Source of the DNA: Sphingosinicella terrae
GTDB taxonomy: Bacteria > Pseudomonadota > Alphaproteobacteria > Sphingomonadales > Sphingomonadaceae
Direction: 5' to 3'
Assembly (NCBI RefSeq): GCF_003347635.1
Contig: NZ_QDFY01000011.1
Coordinates: 62,001 to 126,000, forward strand
Length of the DNA stretch: 64,000 bases
Below are positions 1 through 9,168 of this stretch, piece after piece. Below the pieces are notes generated by a model, which searched no databases, had not been told where the DNA came from, and saw only the letters and a program-made list of their open reading frames with translations. Positions within the stretch are counted from its first letter, which is position 1. Every line of letters starts with the position of its first letter. Both the position numbers and the translations under genes were made by a program.

Positions 1-30
1 AACGCATCGCTGGCGGCGCTGAAAAGGTGA
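1..30 (+). CDS. C-terminal end of an upstream protein (partial)
   Basis: The first frame reads NASLAALKR and then TGA at 28-30. A flagellar gene such as a flagellin would fit, because fliD follows after about 70 bases, but nine residues cannot identify it. It could be chance: the second frame stops at 20-22 and the third at 54-56. Confidence 0.25.
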   Translation, partial: NASLAALKR

Positions 31-101
31 GAAACAGCCTGCTTTCCCTATAAATCCGCGCCGGCTTCTGCCGTTCTTAGGAAGGACGGAAGGAAGCCGC
101 G

Positions 102-1706
102 ATGACCACTTCGATCGGATATGCGCTGGGCATCGGCTCGGGCCTCGACATCAAGGCCCTCGTCGAGGATCTCGCCGGAGCCGCCAAGGCGCCCAAGGAA
201 GCGCTGATCGCGAAGCGCGAGCAGACCAACCAGGCGCGCATATCGGCGCTCGGCGAGATGAGCGGCGCGATCGACTCCTTCGCCGCCGCTTTGTCCAGCC
301 TGATCTCCGGCGGCAGCCTGTTCACGCAGCCGAGCGTCTCCGATTCGTCGATCGTCTCGGCCTCGAGCGTCGCCGGCACGCGGCTCGGCGTCCTCTCCGC
401 CGAAATGGAGGTCGTCCAGCTCGCCAAGGCGCAGACGCTGGAATCGGCCGCGCTGGCCGCGCGCACCGATGCCGTCGGCCAGGGCGATCTCACGCTCGTC
501 ACCGCGTCCGGCAGCTTCACCATCACGATCGGAGCCGGCAATGACAGCCTCGACGGGCTCGCCGAGGCGATCAACGCCGCCGGCGCCGGCGTCCAGGCCA
601 ATGTCGTCGTCGACACCACCGGCGCCCGGCTGGTGCTCAAGGGCGCCACCGGTGAAGCCAACGGGTTCACGCTCGGCGCCCCCGGCGGGACCACGAGCGG
701 CCTCGAACGCTTTGCCTTCGGGCCTTCGGTGACCGGCGGAATGACCCAGGCCCAGGCGGCCCAGGACGCCATCCTCAATCTCGACGGGGTCGTCGTGAAG
801 CGGCGGACGAACAGCTTCAGCGACCTTGTCCCGGGCGTGCAGATCGACCTCAAGAAGGCAGCGCCGGGGACGATCGTCTCGCTCGGCATCACCCGTCCGA
901 CGGGCGCGATCAGCCAGGCGGTGGGCGATTTCGTCGCCGCGTTCAACGAGCTGATGGGCATGATCGCGGAGACCACGGCCGCGGGCGTCAACGGCGCCGG
1001 CGGGCCGCTGCGCGGCGATCTCGGCGTGCGCGAGATGCAGCGCCAGCTTCGCGAGCTCACCGCGAAGGAGCTCGTCCACAGCGGCACCGGGCCGCGCACG
1101 CTCGCGGAAATCGGCGTGAAGACCAACCGCGACGGCACCCTGAGCCTCGACACGGCAAGGCTCGAGACGATGCTCGCCGACGATCCGGAAGGGGTCGAGG
1201 CGCTGTTCAACCCGACGCAGTATAGCAGCAATCCCAACGTCGTGATCTCGAGCGCCGTCGGCCGCGCCAAGCCGGGGATCTTCACGCTCACCAACCTGGT
1301 CGCCGGACCGCCGGCCTCGGGCCTGCTCGACGGCCAGGCGATGATCGCCAGCGACAATTTCCTGATCGCGCCGCCCGGATCCAAGGCGGCCGGGCTGCTC
1401 GTGCGCATCGATGCCGACACCGCCAGCGCGACCATTACGGTCGAGCCGGGCCTGGGCGGAGCGCTGCAGGCGATCCGCGATAGCCTGAGGGCGTCCAGCG
1501 GCCCGTTCGCCACCACGCGGGACCGGCTCGAGGAGGAGGCTGAGGACATTGCCGATGATCGCACCGTCATGGAGACGCGCGCGGATAAATATTACAACCA
1601 GCTGCTCAACACCTTCACCGCGATGGAGCGGCAGGTGTCCGCGTTCAAGGCGACGCAGAGCTATCTCGAGCAGCAGGTGAAGATTTGGACGAACGACCGG
1701 AGCTGA
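102..1706 (+). CDS. fliD: Flagellar hook-associated protein 2 / filament cap
   Basis: FliD is exported through the flagellar secretion apparatus and forms the cap under which flagellin subunits fold at the filament tip. The 534-residue product has the FliD_N block near residues 5-105, beginning IGYALGIGSGLDIKALVEDL. It then has a variable middle and the FliD_C block at about 220-510, ending in a helical stretch (LLNTFTAMERQVSAFKATQS) for coiled-coil packing. A purine-rich AGGAAGGA site lies upstream of the ATG. fliS follows 33 bases downstream, the usual fliD-fliS pairing. Length and order are normal for alphaproteobacterial FliD. Confidence 0.95.
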   Translation: MTTSIGYALGIGSGLDIKALVEDLAGAAKAPKEALIAKREQTNQARISALGEMSGAIDSFAAALSSLISGGSLFTQPSVSDSSIVSASSVAGTRLGVLSAEMEVVQLAKAQTLESAALAARTDAVGQGDLTLVTASGSFTITIGAGNDSLDGLAEAINAAGAGVQANVVVDTTGARLVLKGATGEANGFTLGAPGGTTSGLERFAFGPSVTGGMTQAQAAQDAILNLDGVVVKRRTNSFSDLVPGVQIDLKKAAPGTIVSLGITRPTGAISQAVGDFVAAFNELMGMIAETTAAGVNGAGGPLRGDLGVREMQRQLRELTAKELVHSGTGPRTLAEIGVKTNRDGTLSLDTARLETMLADDPEGVEALFNPTQYSSNPNVVISSAVGRAKPGIFTLTNLVAGPPASGLLDGQAMIASDNFLIAPPGSKAAGLLVRIDADTASATITVEPGLGGALQAIRDSLRASSGPFATTRDRLEEEAEDIADDRTVMETRADKYYNQLLNTFTAMERQVSAFKATQSYLEQQVKIWTNDRS

Positions 1707-1739
1707 TCGGTCGGGGGAAATGCGGGTCAGGAGTGTGGA

Positions 1740-2150
1740 ATGTTCGTACAGCGGGGACAGTTCAGGGTGGCGCACGCCCATTACCAGAATGTCGATCTGG
1801 AAAGCCGGATCGAAGGTGCGTCGCCGCACCAGCTGGTAGCCGTCATGTTCGAGGAGCTGCTCAAGGCGCTCGACGCGATGGTCGTCGCGATCGAGCGACG
1901 CGAACATTCGCAGCGGATCAAGCGCCAGTCGCGGGCGATGACCATCCTGCACGGGCTCGAATCCAGCCTCGACTTCGCGAAAGGCGGCGAGATCGCCGAA
2001 GGGCTGGCCGCCATCTATCGCGAGGCCCGGCGACTGACCATGCTCGGCTCGCGCGAGAGCGATGCGGAGCAGGTGCGCCGCGCGCGGGAGATGCTCGCCG
2101 AGATTGCCGGTGCGTGGTCGCAGATCGGCACGCCGGCCGCGCGGGGCTGA
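1740..2150 (+). CDS. fliS: Flagellin export chaperone FliS
   Basis: FliS binds the C-terminal disordered region of flagellin in the cytoplasm, prevents premature polymerisation and hands it to the export gate. The 136-residue protein has the typical all-helical FliS pattern: an N-terminal YQNVDLESRIEGASPHQLV segment, where YxxxxxE..sP.qLi is the family hallmark, then four amphipathic helices. GGAG lies a few bases before the ATG. It is 33 bases downstream of fliD and probably cotranscribed. Family length is about 120-140 residues, so it looks complete. Confidence 0.9.
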   Translation: MFVQRGQFRVAHAHYQNVDLESRIEGASPHQLVAVMFEELLKALDAMVVAIERREHSQRIKRQSRAMTILHGLESSLDFAKGGEIAEGLAAIYREARRLTMLGSRESDAEQVRRAREMLAEIAGAWSQIGTPAARG

Positions 2151-2184
2151 GCCGGGTCGGACACTGGAGGCGGAGGATCGCTTG

Positions 2185-2571
2185 ATGCTTCAGAGGCTGC
2201 TCATGTGGACGCTGGACGATGAGGCGACGCCGGAGAGCCTGGGCGGCGAGGAGCGGCGGACCGAGGGACGCCACGACGTCCGCCGGACGATCTTGCCGAT
2301 CAGGGATCGGCGGGTCCAGTCGGTCTTCCAGATCAAGGACATGTCCTGCCGAGGCGCCTCCGGGATCAGCGACATGCCGCTCGCGATCGGCTCGATCATC
2401 TTCCTTCAGCTGCGCAAGGGCCGGTACTGGGCGGCCGAAGTGCGCTGGGTGCGCAACGCATTGACCGGGCTGCGCTTCTTCAAGCCGCTGGACAGCGAGA
2501 CACTGCACCGGCTGCTGCGCGGTCCGTCGGCCGCCACCGGCGGCGCCGCGCCGAGGAAGCGCCGCCGATAG
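2185..2571 (+). CDS. PilZ-domain protein (predicted c-di-GMP binding)
   Basis: The 128-residue product is essentially one PilZ domain. The RxxxR-type basic motif is in ERRTEGRHDVRR (about residues 22-33), and the (D/N)xSxxG motif is DMSCRG at about 51-56. PilZ domains bind cyclic di-GMP and often modulate flagellar motor output, which fits the position between fliS and a flagellar-type activator. The chosen ATG follows GGAGGCGGAGG; TTG at 2182 is in frame and also possible. The C-terminus is a basic tail (PRKRRR). The output partner cannot be seen from sequence. Confidence 0.8.
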   Translation: MLQRLLMWTLDDEATPESLGGEERRTEGRHDVRRTILPIRDRRVQSVFQIKDMSCRGASGISDMPLAIGSIIFLQLRKGRYWAAEVRWVRNALTGLRFFKPLDSETLHRLLRGPSAATGGAAPRKRRR

Positions 2572-2661
2572 ACTTTACCTCGTCTTAACCATTACGCCCG
2601 AAAAACGACCTCACAGAAAAGATGTCCGGGGGGCGTGGGTGTTGGTCTTCTATCGCGCAGA

Positions 2662-3744
2662 ATGCGCGTCCAGATGATGGCGACGACTGAGGCTTCGGCC
2701 GGTCTCGAGCGCGTCCTGATCGGCCGGAGCCCGGCCATCCGGGAACTGCGGCGTCTGATCGGTCAGGTCGCACCCAGCGGCGTGTCCGTGTTCGTCAACG
2801 GACCGTCGGGGAGCGGCAAGGAAGTCGTCGCCCGCGCGATCCACGAGCTCAGCGGCCGCAAAGGCGGCTCGTACGTCCCGGTCAATTGCGGGGCGATACC
2901 CCGCGAACTGCTCGAATCCGAGCTGTTCGGTCACGAGAAGGGCAGCTTCACCGGCGCCCACGCGCAGCGGCAGGGACGCTTCGAGGAAGCCGATGGCGGC
3001 AGCCTTTTCCTCGATGAGATCGGCGACATGCCGCACGACATGCAGGTAAAGCTGCTGCGCGTGCTCGAGGAGAAGGCGGTCCAGCGGGTTGGCGGTCGCG
3101 GTCAAATCGGGGTCGATGTCCGGATCATCTCGGCGACCCATCGCGACATAGACAAGGCGATCGAGGAGGACCGGTTCCGGGAGGACCTGTTCTACCGGCT
3201 CGCCGTCTTCCCGATCGAGATTCCCTCGCTCGCCGAACGCGCCGAGGACGTGCCCCTCCTTGTCGACCATTTCCTCGGCAAGGCCGGCGACCGCCCGCGC
3301 GCCCGCTTTTCGAATGACGCGCTCGACCGGCTGGTCGCTTACGGCTGGCCCGGCAATGTCCGCGAGCTGCGCAACGTCGTCGAGCGGGCCGACATCCTGT
3401 TTCCTGACCAGATGCTCGGCGGCGAGCAGGCCGAATTGCTGCTCGTTCGCCGCGGCCGGCTCAGCGCCGCCGAACGGGCGGCGCTGTGGCAGGCGAGCGA
3501 GCCGGCCGCGGAGGCGATCCCGGCCGCGGCTCGGATCGACGCGGAAGCCGCACCGTCGCCGCTGCTGCTCGATCCCGCGCGTGGCGTCGACCTCAGAACG
3601 GTGCTCGGCGAGATCGAGCGCCGCTATATCGAGCAGGCGCTCGACAGCTCCAGCGGCGTCGTCGCGGATGCCGCACGGCTGCTGTCCCTGCAGCGGACCA
3701 CATTGATCGAGAAGATGCGGAAATACGACGTGCGCGCCGCCTGA
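2662..3744 (+). CDS. Sigma-54-dependent activator without receiver domain (FlbD/FleQ-like)
   Basis: This is an enhancer-binding AAA+ protein that remodels sigma-54 RNA polymerase. It has Walker A GPSGSGKE at about residues 47-54, a loop-1 motif GSFTGA (about 94-99, a tolerated variant of GAFTGA), Walker B SLFLDEIG, an R-finger region, and a C-terminal Fis-type helix-turn-helix ([23 protein letters not shown]). The AAA+ core starts about 20 residues from the N-terminus, so there is no receiver or GAF regulatory domain. Position next to fliD-fliS-PilZ suggests control of flagellar class genes, which is an inference. Start is uncertain: ATG 2662, ATG 2674 and GTG 2635 are all in frame, and none has a good Shine-Dalgarno. 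Confidence 0.85.
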   Translation: MRVQMMATTEASAGLERVLIGRSPAIRELRRLIGQVAPSGVSVFVNGPSGSGKEVVARAIHELSGRKGGSYVPVNCGAIPRELLESELFGHEKGSFTGAHAQRQGRFEEADGGSLFLDEIGDMPHDMQVKLLRVLEEKAVQRVGGRGQIGVDVRIISATHRDIDKAIEEDRFREDLFYRLAVFPIEIPSLAERAEDVPLLVDHFLGKAGDRPRARFSNDALDRLVAYGWPGNVRELRNVVERADILFPDQMLGGEQAELLLVRRGRLSAAERAALWQASEPAAEAIPAAARIDAEAAPSPLLLDPARGVDLRTVLGEIERRYIEQALDSSSGVVADAARLLSLQRTTLIEKMRKYDVRAA

Positions 3745-3918
3745 GCGGCGCCGGCCTCGTCGCCCGCCCGCAAGGCGGCGCGGCCGCCCTCATCAACGTC
3801 GAGGGGTGCAACATTTGCCTCGAATGCGGCTATTCGCGCTGCGGATAAGGGGGAGCGGCCCGAGAAGGCGCGTGCGGGCCGGGCCCTCCTTCATCATCCC
3901 ACCGAAATACCCGCCACT

Positions 3919-4089
3919 CGTCATCCCAGCGCAATGATCGGCGGCGCGCGGGCGCGTCGTGTCCCCCGGACACGACTGCGAAGATGCGGGGCACCTTCGC
4001 ACCTGCGCGCGGCCCATCATGGGATCCCAGTGCCTTACGGCCGATGTCGAAAGGAAATGAGATCCTGGCTTTCGCCAGGATGACGGAGA
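3919..4089. repeat. Dispersed palindromic repeat, copy 1 (expanded)
   Basis: The interval 3745-4107 has no convincing gene. It holds a repeat sharing three blocks with 5426-5506: CGTCATCCCAGCG at its left end, GGGATCCCAGTGCCTT at 4021-4036, and 29 identical bases at 4061-4089. The last block contains the 20-base palindrome ATCCTGGC-TTTC-GCCAGGAT at 4062-4081. Compared with copy 2 this copy carries extra internal sequence, including GTGTCC-CCC-GGACAC near 3959. It looks like a REP-type element. Function unknown. Confidence 0.75.
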
Positions 4090-4107
4090 GGGCCGAAAGG
4101 CCGTCTC

Positions 4108-4587
4108 TCAGTCCTCGGCCGGCTTCGAATTGAGCTGGATGTAGTTCTGAAGGCCCATCCGCTCGATCATGTCGAACTGCTTCTCGAGCATGTCGATATG
4201 CTCTTCCTCATTCTCGAGGATGTCGCTGAACAGATCGCGGCTGACATAGTCCCGAACGCTCTCGCAATGGGCGATCGCGTCCTTGAGCTGGCCGACCGCC
4301 TCGCGTTCCAGCTCGAGGTCGGCGCGCAGGATCTCCTCGACATTCTCGCCGATGCGCAGCCGGCCGAGCAGCTGGAAATTGGGCAGGCCCTCGAGGAACA
4401 GGATCCGCTCGGACAGCCGGTCCGCATGCTTCATCTCGTCGATCGATTCATGCCGCTCGAACTCGGCGAGGCGGCGGACGCCCCAATTGTCGAGCATCCG
4501 GTAGTGCAGCCAATATTGGTTGACGGCCGTCAGCTCGTTCTTGAGCGACTCGTTGAGATACTCGATGACCTTGTCGTCGCCCTTCAT
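4108..4587 (-). CDS. bfr: Bacterioferritin
   Basis: This heme-containing ferritin oxidises and stores iron as a ferric mineral in a 24-subunit cytoplasmic shell. The 159-residue protein closely resembles E. coli Bfr. The start [12 protein letters not shown], the [12 protein letters not shown] segment with the inter-subunit heme-ligand methionine (about residue 52), FLEGLPN, the SVRDYVSRD helix and EEEHIDMLE with the ferroxidase residues are all present. I chose ATG 4587 because AAGGAG lies just upstream and it matches the family N-terminus; a longer frame reaches 4611. bfd lies upstream on the same strand across a 99-base gap, so the two probably form one iron-storage and release unit. Confidence 0.95.
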   Translation of the reverse strand: MKGDDKVIEYLNESLKNELTAVNQYWLHYRMLDNWGVRRLAEFERHESIDEMKHADRLSERILFLEGLPNFQLLGRLRIGENVEEILRADLELEREAVGQLKDAIAHCESVRDYVSRDLFSDILENEEEHIDMLEKQFDMIERMGLQNYIQLNSKPAED

Positions 4588-4686
4588 CCCGGGTCTCCTT
4601 TTCGCCTGCACGCCCCGATTAAACGCGTGCGCGGCAAAAAGGAACCTCAGAAAATGGCGGAAATCTGCGAAAAACTCGCGCTTCTG

Positions 4687-4857
4687 CTAGGCAGTCGCAC
4701 GTTCCGAGGCGATCAATTCGCGTGCGAATGAGAAGCATTGGCCGCAGCGGGGCTTCCGCCCGCACGCCCGGTAGGCGCTGGTGGGGCAGGACGCACCCTC
4801 GCGCGCCGCCTGGCGCACCTGGGTCTCGCGAATCGCGTTACAGACACAAACGATCAT
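4687..4857 (-). CDS. bfd: Bacterioferritin-associated ferredoxin (Bfd)
   Basis: This short gene encodes 56 residues beginning MIVCVCNAIRETQVRQAARE. Cysteines at positions 4, 6, 38 and 41 reproduce exactly the C-x-C...C-x2-C [2Fe-2S] ligand spacing of E. coli Bfd (family knowledge). Bfd docks on bacterioferritin at the heme and reduces core iron so that Fe(II) can leave. bfr follows downstream on the same strand. Two further cysteines (24 and 32) are extra. A Fur-like palindrome lies about 20 bases upstream of the start. Confidence 0.9.
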   Translation of the reverse strand: MIVCVCNAIRETQVRQAAREGASCPTSAYRACGRKPRCGQCFSFARELIASERATA

Positions 4858-4878
4858 GGCGATCGGAATTACCGATAA

Positions 4879-4893
4879 TGCGACTAACTCGCA
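4879..4893 (-). promoter_or_regulatory. Putative iron-regulator (Fur-like) operator upstream of bfd
   Basis: TGCGACTAACTCGCA is a near-perfect 7-1-7 inverted repeat (one mismatched pair), 21 bases upstream of the bfd ATG in a locally AT-richer stretch. Alphaproteobacterial Fur-family boxes are often 7-1-7 palindromes with TGC/GCA ends. The regulator (Fur or Irr) is an inference. Confidence 0.4.
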
Positions 4894-4920
4894 ATAGGGA
4901 TTCTTCCTGACGCGATCATC

Positions 4921-5328
4921 CTATCGCCGCTCGCGGCGGATCATCAGCTTGAGGCCCGACCACATGGCATCGACGGCGCAGACCTTGACGTCGACGAGGT
5001 CAGTGCCCGGCAGGATCACTTCGCGGATGCCGCCCTCGGTGATGTCGGTGGGCACCTTCGACGCCTTTTTCGGCCAGCTCACCCAGATGAAGCCGGAAGA
5101 GGCGAGCAGAGGGCGAAGCGTCGTCAGCTTCGCCTCCATGTCGGCGCGCGCGGTGACGAAGATGTGCGCGGCGTCGAGCGGCGCTGCCGGCGACGCCAGC
5201 TCGACGAGGCCGAGCGAGCCGAGCTCGTCGCGCACCGACCCCGGCATTCCGTCGAACCAGGCACGCAGCCCCGGCTTCAGCGACAGCTTCTTCGCCAGTG
5301 GCGTTCCCGAATATCCGGAGCTCGACAT
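4921..5328 (-). CDS. DUF3052 family protein
   Basis: This 135-residue protein starts MSSSGYSGTPLAKKL and matches the DUF3052 pattern: SGYSGTPLAKKLxLKPG at the N-terminus, then FIWVSWPKKASKVPTDI and VDVKVCAVDAMWSGLKLMIRRE at the C-terminus. The function of the family is not established. GGGAG at 5336-5340 is 7 bases before ATG 5328, which favours it over the in-frame GTG at 5334. No membrane segment or signal peptide is evident. It lies between bfd and a REP-like repeat, with no evident operon partner. Confidence 0.85.
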   Translation of the reverse strand: MSSSGYSGTPLAKKLSLKPGLRAWFDGMPGSVRDELGSLGLVELASPAAPLDAAHIFVTARADMEAKLTTLRPLLASSGFIWVSWPKKASKVPTDITEGGIREVILPGTDLVDVKVCAVDAMWSGLKLMIRRERR

Positions 5329-5425
5329 GTCCACTCCCGTCGTCCAGACGAAAATGTCTGTGGCAGACCAGAAAATCGGTCAAGGCGGCCGCTCAGCAGC
5401 CGCGGACTATCTTCCAGCTTTCATC

Positions 5426-5506
5426 GTCATCCCAGCGAAAGCTGGGATCTCAGTGCCTTGTGATCAGAAGGACAGGTGATCCTGGCTTTCGCCAGGATGA
5501 CGGAGA
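5426..5506. repeat. Dispersed palindromic repeat, copy 2 (compact)
   Basis: Two 20-base palindromes, ATCCCAGC-GAAA-GCTGGGAT (5429-5448) and ATCCTGGC-TTTC-GCCAGGAT (5479-5498), flank GATCTCAGTGCCTT. The right half is identical to 4061-4089. It occupies the gap between purL (converging from the right) and the divergently placed DUF3052 gene. Confidence 0.8.
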
Positions 5507-5547
5507 TGGGTTCGCCACACGCTCTTTTACGGAGATGAAGGAATATT

Positions 5548-7767
5548 CTACGCCACCGCCGGCTCGTTGCGCATCAAGGCAGGAAAGAAGCCCTGGTGCG
5601 CGCGGCGCAGGTCGTCGAGCAGCACCGCGGTGCGCGCTTCATGCTCGACGACGATCGCGTCGCCGCCGGTGCGGCCGATCACCGCCGCGAACAAGCCGTC
5701 GGCTCCCGCCTTCGCCATCACCGCGTCGGCATCGCGCGTCGTCACCGCGTACCGGCCCTGATCCTCGCCGAACAGGACAGGCGCGAGCGGGGCCGATGCC
5801 GGGACGCTGACCGTCGCGCCGACGCCGCCGGCGAGCGCCATCTCGGCCAGGGCGATGATGGCGCCGCCGTCCGCGCAATCGTGCACGGCGGTCACCTCGC
5901 CGCTGGCGATCAGCGCCCGGACCAGCTCGCCCGCCTTGCGTTCGACCGCCAGATCGACCGACGGCGGCGGACCTTCCTCGCGCCCGTGGCACTCGCGAAG
6001 CCAGAGCGACTGACCGATATGGCCGTTGGTGTGACCGATCAGGACGATCGTCTCTCCCTGGGCCTTGAACGCGATCGTCGCCGCCTTCGTCCAGTCGTCG
6101 ATCAGGCCGACGCCGCCAATGGCGGGGGTGGGGAGGATGGCGCTGCCGGTGCCGTCCTCGTTCTTGGTCTCGTTGTAGAGCGAGACGTTGCCCGAGACGA
6201 TCGGGAAGTCGAGCGCGGCGCAGGCCTCTGCCATGCCCTCGATGCAGCCGACGAACTGGCCCATGATCTCGGGCCGCTGCGGATTGCCGAAATTCATGCA
6301 GTCGGTGGCGGCGAGCGGCCGGGCGCCGACCGCGCACAGATTGCGCCAGGCTTCGGCGATCGCCTGCTTGCCGCCCTCGTAGGGATCGGCCCTGCAGTAG
6401 CGCGGGGTGCAGTCGGTGGTGATCGCCAGCGCCTTGTCGGCGCCGTGGACGCGGACGACCGCGGCATCGCCGCCCGGCGGCTGCACGGTGTCGGCGCCGA
6501 CCTTATAGTCATATTGCTCCCAGATCCATCGCCGGCTGGCGAGGTCGGGCGAGGCCATCAGCTTGAGCAGGTCGGCGGCGATGTCGGTTGATTGCGGGAC
6601 GTCGGCGAACGGCGCCGGCGGCTCGGTCTTCACGTATGGCCGCTCGTAGCAGGGCGCGTCGTCGCCGAGCGGCCCCAGCGGGATGTCGGCGGCGGTCTCG
6701 CCCTGCCATTTGAGCACCAGCCGCCCGGTGTCGGTGACCCGGCCGATCACGGCGAAATCGAGCTCCCATTTGCGGAAGATCGCCTCGGCCTCGGCCTCGC
6801 GGCCGGGCTTCAGCACCATCAGCATCCGCTCCTGGCTCTCGGAGAGCATCATCTCGTAGGGCGTCATCCCCTCCTCACGGCAGGGAACGGCATCCATGTC
6901 GAGCTCGAGGCCGACGCCGCCCTTGGACGCCATCTCGACCGAGGAGGAGGTGAGCCCGGCGGCGCCCATGTCCTGGATGGCGACGATCGCGTCCGAGGCC
7001 ATGAGTTCCAGACAAGCCTCGATCAGCAATTTCTCGGTGAAGGGGTCGCCGACCTGCACCGTCGGCCGCTTCTCCTCCGAATCCTCGGAGAAGTCGGCCG
7101 AGGCCATGGTCGCGCCGTGAATGCCGTCGCGGCCGGTCTTGGAGCCTACATAGACGACCGGATTGCCGATGCCGGCGGCCGCCGAATAGAAGATCTTGTC
7201 GGTCTGGGCGATGCCCACGGTCATCGCGTTGACCAGGATGTTGCCGTCATAAGCGGGGTGGAAGTTCACCTCGCCGCCGACCGTCGGCACGCCGACGCAA
7301 TTGCCGTAGCCGCCGATCCCGGAAACCACGCCGGCGATGAGGTGGCGCATCTTCGGATGGTCGGGCCGGCCGAAGCGCAGCGCATTGAGGTTCGCCACGG
7401 GCCGCGCGCCCATGGTGAAGACGTCGCGCAGGATGCCGCCGACGCCGGTCGCGGCGCCCTGATAGGGCTCGATGTAGGAAGGATGGTTGTGGCTCTCCAT
7501 CTTGAAGATGACGGCCTCGCCATCGCCGATGTCGACGACGCCGGCATTCTCGCCGGGACCCTGGATCACCCAGGGCGCCTGGGTCGGCAGCTTCTTCAGG
7601 TGGACCCGCGAGCTCTTGTACGAGCAATGCTCCGACCACATGACGGAGAAGATGCCGAGCTCGGTCAGGTTCGGCTCGCGCCCCATGGCATGGAGCACGC
7701 GCTGATATTCCTCGTCGGTGAAGCCGTGCTCGGCGACGATCTCGGGACTGATCTGGGATTCGGCCAT
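5548..7767 (-). CDS. purL: Phosphoribosylformylglycinamidine synthase subunit PurL
   Basis: PurL is the ATP-dependent subunit that converts FGAR to FGAM in de novo purine synthesis, using ammonia channelled from PurQ with PurS as bridge. The 739-residue length is that of the small, three-component PurL. Visible signatures are the N-terminal [31 protein letters not shown] with the catalytic His and nucleotide-binding Gly-rich turn (about residues 90-115), two AIRS-related halves, and [10 protein letters not shown] in the second half. purS and purQ are not in the window. No adjacent same-strand gene is close enough to be a clear partner. Confidence 0.97.
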   Translation of the reverse strand: MAESQISPEIVAEHGFTDEEYQRVLHAMGREPNLTELGIFSVMWSEHCSYKSSRVHLKKLPTQAPWVIQGPGENAGVVDIGDGEAVIFKMESHNHPSYIEPYQGAATGVGGILRDVFTMGARPVANLNALRFGRPDHPKMRHLIAGVVSGIGGYGNCVGVPTVGGEVNFHPAYDGNILVNAMTVGIAQTDKIFYSAAAGIGNPVVYVGSKTGRDGIHGATMASADFSEDSEEKRPTVQVGDPFTEKLLIEACLELMASDAIVAIQDMGAAGLTSSSVEMASKGGVGLELDMDAVPCREEGMTPYEMMLSESQERMLMVLKPGREAEAEAIFRKWELDFAVIGRVTDTGRLVLKWQGETAADIPLGPLGDDAPCYERPYVKTEPPAPFADVPQSTDIAADLLKLMASPDLASRRWIWEQYDYKVGADTVQPPGGDAAVVRVHGADKALAITTDCTPRYCRADPYEGGKQAIAEAWRNLCAVGARPLAATDCMNFGNPQRPEIMGQFVGCIEGMAEACAALDFPIVSGNVSLYNETKNEDGTGSAILPTPAIGGVGLIDDWTKAATIAFKAQGETIVLIGHTNGHIGQSLWLRECHGREEGPPPSVDLAVERKAGELVRALIASGEVTAVHDCADGGAIIALAEMALAGGVGATVSVPASAPLAPVLFGEDQGRYAVTTRDADAVMAKAGADGLFAAVIGRTGGDAIVVEHEARTAVLLDDLRRAHQGFFPALMRNEPAVA

Positions 7768-7799
7768 GGCGGGCGCATAGCGGCGCGCCCTTCGCTCGC

Positions 7800-8228
7800 C
7801 TAGCCCACCGCCTTCCTTGGTTCCGAGGACCGCCGGTGGAGGCAGGCCCGGCGGTGGATGATGTGAGCGATCGTGAGCAGGTCGGGCATTCCGTCGTTCC
7901 GGACCTCCATTGGCAAATCGATCGACTCGCCGCTGTGGAGGGTCACAGTTAGCGGTTCGCTCGTGCCAGACGGCCTTGCGGCTTTTGCTCGCCTGATATT
8001 CTGCAGATTGTAGTAGCCGCCATCCGAGATCTGCTCATAAGGGATGAAGCGCTCGCTTCCTCCCGGCTCCAGCAGGATTCCGTCGCGACAAAGCGCGAAC
8101 GGAGTCTCCCCCGAACGCAGACGGTAGGTGGCCAGCACTTCGTGAGCTGCTGAAGCACCGCCAGCTTCGAGGCCGGTCTCATACCGAAGCATCCATCTCA
8201 CGACAGGATCCGGATCGTCCTTGGTCAC
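7800..8228 (-). CDS. Hypothetical protein, possibly PH-like
   Basis: The 142-residue product is not recognised with confidence. The pattern of alternating strands ([47 protein letters not shown]) followed by a C-terminal helix ([17 protein letters not shown]) resembles bacterial PH-like domains, where a strand pair and one helix close a barrel. There is no signal peptide or membrane segment. It starts with GTG and lies 32 bases upstream of purL on the same strand, so it could be cotranscribed with purL. Its base composition is slightly less GC-rich than its neighbours. Confidence 0.6.
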   Translation of the reverse strand: MTKDDPDPVVRWMLRYETGLEAGGASAAHEVLATYRLRSGETPFALCRDGILLEPGGSERFIPYEQISDGGYYNLQNIRRAKAARPSGTSEPLTVTLHSGESIDLPMEVRNDGMPDLLTIAHIIHRRACLHRRSSEPRKAVG

Positions 8229-8293
8229 GTTGCTACCGTTAGCACAACCACGTCATGTCCCGACTGGTTAGGTTCGCAATGTGCGCCGACATG

Positions 8294-8325
8294 AAAAGGG
8301 CCGGCCCCGTCGGAGCCGGCCCTGG
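8294..8325 (-). terminator. Rho-independent terminator of the lipoprotein gene
   Basis: A 9-bp stem, AGGGCCGGC (8297-8305) with GCCGGCCCT (8315-8323), lies just downstream of the minus-strand lipoprotein gene. On that strand the stem is followed by a short TTTT run. Confidence 0.7.
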
Positions 8326-8346
8326 TGAGGGTGGATCAGGAAAAGC

Positions 8347-8730
8347 TCAGGTATGGCAGGTCTGCGTGCCCTTGTCCGGCGCGGTGAACTGGATCTCGTC
8401 CGCGTTCGCGCTGACCGAGTAGCCTTCGGCGGTGAAGGGCGGATTGCCGCCCTCGGCGGTGAGGGTGGCGACCGGCGGCTGGCCGCGCTCGGTGCGGACG
8501 GCGGCCGTGTTGTTGGTGTAGAAGTCGATGAAGACCAGGCTGTTGTCGCGACACCGGAAGGTGCGGCTGTCCTGAATCATCGGCGGCGGCTCGACCGGCC
8601 CGGCGTTCTTCAACGCTTCGGCCATCGGGTCGTACTTGTTGATGGTGACGACCTCGGGCTCGCTGTTGCAGGCCGCGAGTGCGAAAACCGCCGCGACGGT
8701 GGCGGCGGCAAGGACATGGGTCTTTTGCAT
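8347..8730 (-). CDS. Putative lipoprotein, possibly MliC-like
   Basis: The 127-residue product has a signal peptide (MQKTHVLAAATVAAVFA) ending in a lipobox LAAC at about residues 18-21, so it is probably lipid-anchored in the envelope. The mature part has FRCRDNSLVFIDFYTN and a C-terminal FTAPDKGTQTCHT, leaving two cysteines that could bond. This short beta-strand-rich layout resembles MliC/PliC-type lysozyme-inhibitor lipoproteins, but the match is too weak to assert. Start ATG 8730 is preceded by GGGGGAG; the frame runs on to 8757. Confidence 0.7.
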   Translation of the reverse strand: MQKTHVLAAATVAAVFALAACNSEPEVVTINKYDPMAEALKNAGPVEPPPMIQDSRTFRCRDNSLVFIDFYTNNTAAVRTERGQPPVATLTAEGGNPPFTAEGYSVSANADEIQFTAPDKGTQTCHT

Positions 8731-8880
8731 GGCGCTCCCCCTTCGCGAGCGCAGCAACGCTCGTCAAGCGCAACTTTGTGGCAAATTGTCGCCTGTCCCG
8801 CCAGCCTTTCGATCGGCAGCGGGCCGGGTTCGACAAAGTCCGCCGGCATGGTAGACTCGCGCGTCCGCCATGGGAAGGGA

Positions 8881-9168
8881 ATGTCGCCGGGAATGCAGAG
8901 GGTACGGATCGGACTGACCGGACTCGCCTTCGTCTTCCTGGCCGTCATGCTGGCGATGGTGTTCACCCGCCAGCCGTCGGTCGAGGAACCGATCACGGCG
9001 AACCTGCTCGAGCAGCAGCGGACGGGTCAGCCCAGCGTCGGGTCGCCGGCGGAACCGGAGACGAGCCCTGCCGAGCCGCTCGCCGAACTCGGCGTCGCGC
9101 CGGGCAAGGCGGAGACGAACACGGCCGCGCCCGACGCTCAGCCTGTTGTCGAGCCGCCTCAGGACTGA
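8881..9168 (+). CDS. Small single-pass membrane protein of unknown function
   Basis: The 95-residue product has one N-terminal membrane segment (LTGLAFVFLAVMLAMVF, about residues 13-29). A Pro/Glu/Ala-rich tail of about 60 residues follows and probably faces the periplasm. The tail looks low in structure. The frame overlaps the start of the GldG-like gene by 23 bases, so the two are likely translated together. ATG 8881 and ATG 8893 are both possible starts. It is divergent from the lipoprotein gene. Confidence 0.6.
   Translation: MSPGMQRVRIGLTGLAFVFLAVMLAMVFTRQPSVEEPITANLLEQQRTGQPSVGSPAEPETSPAEPLAELGVAPGKAETNTAAPDAQPVVEPPQD

Noticed and set aside
48-1952. 634-codon minus-strand frame over fliD and fliS
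   Set aside because: It has no recognisable domain, is Arg/Gly/Asp-rich and mirrors the GC-rich codons of fliD. It is a shadow frame.
2572-2661. Sigma-54 promoter before the activator gene
   Set aside because: No TGGC-N7-TTGC type sequence could be found in the gap.
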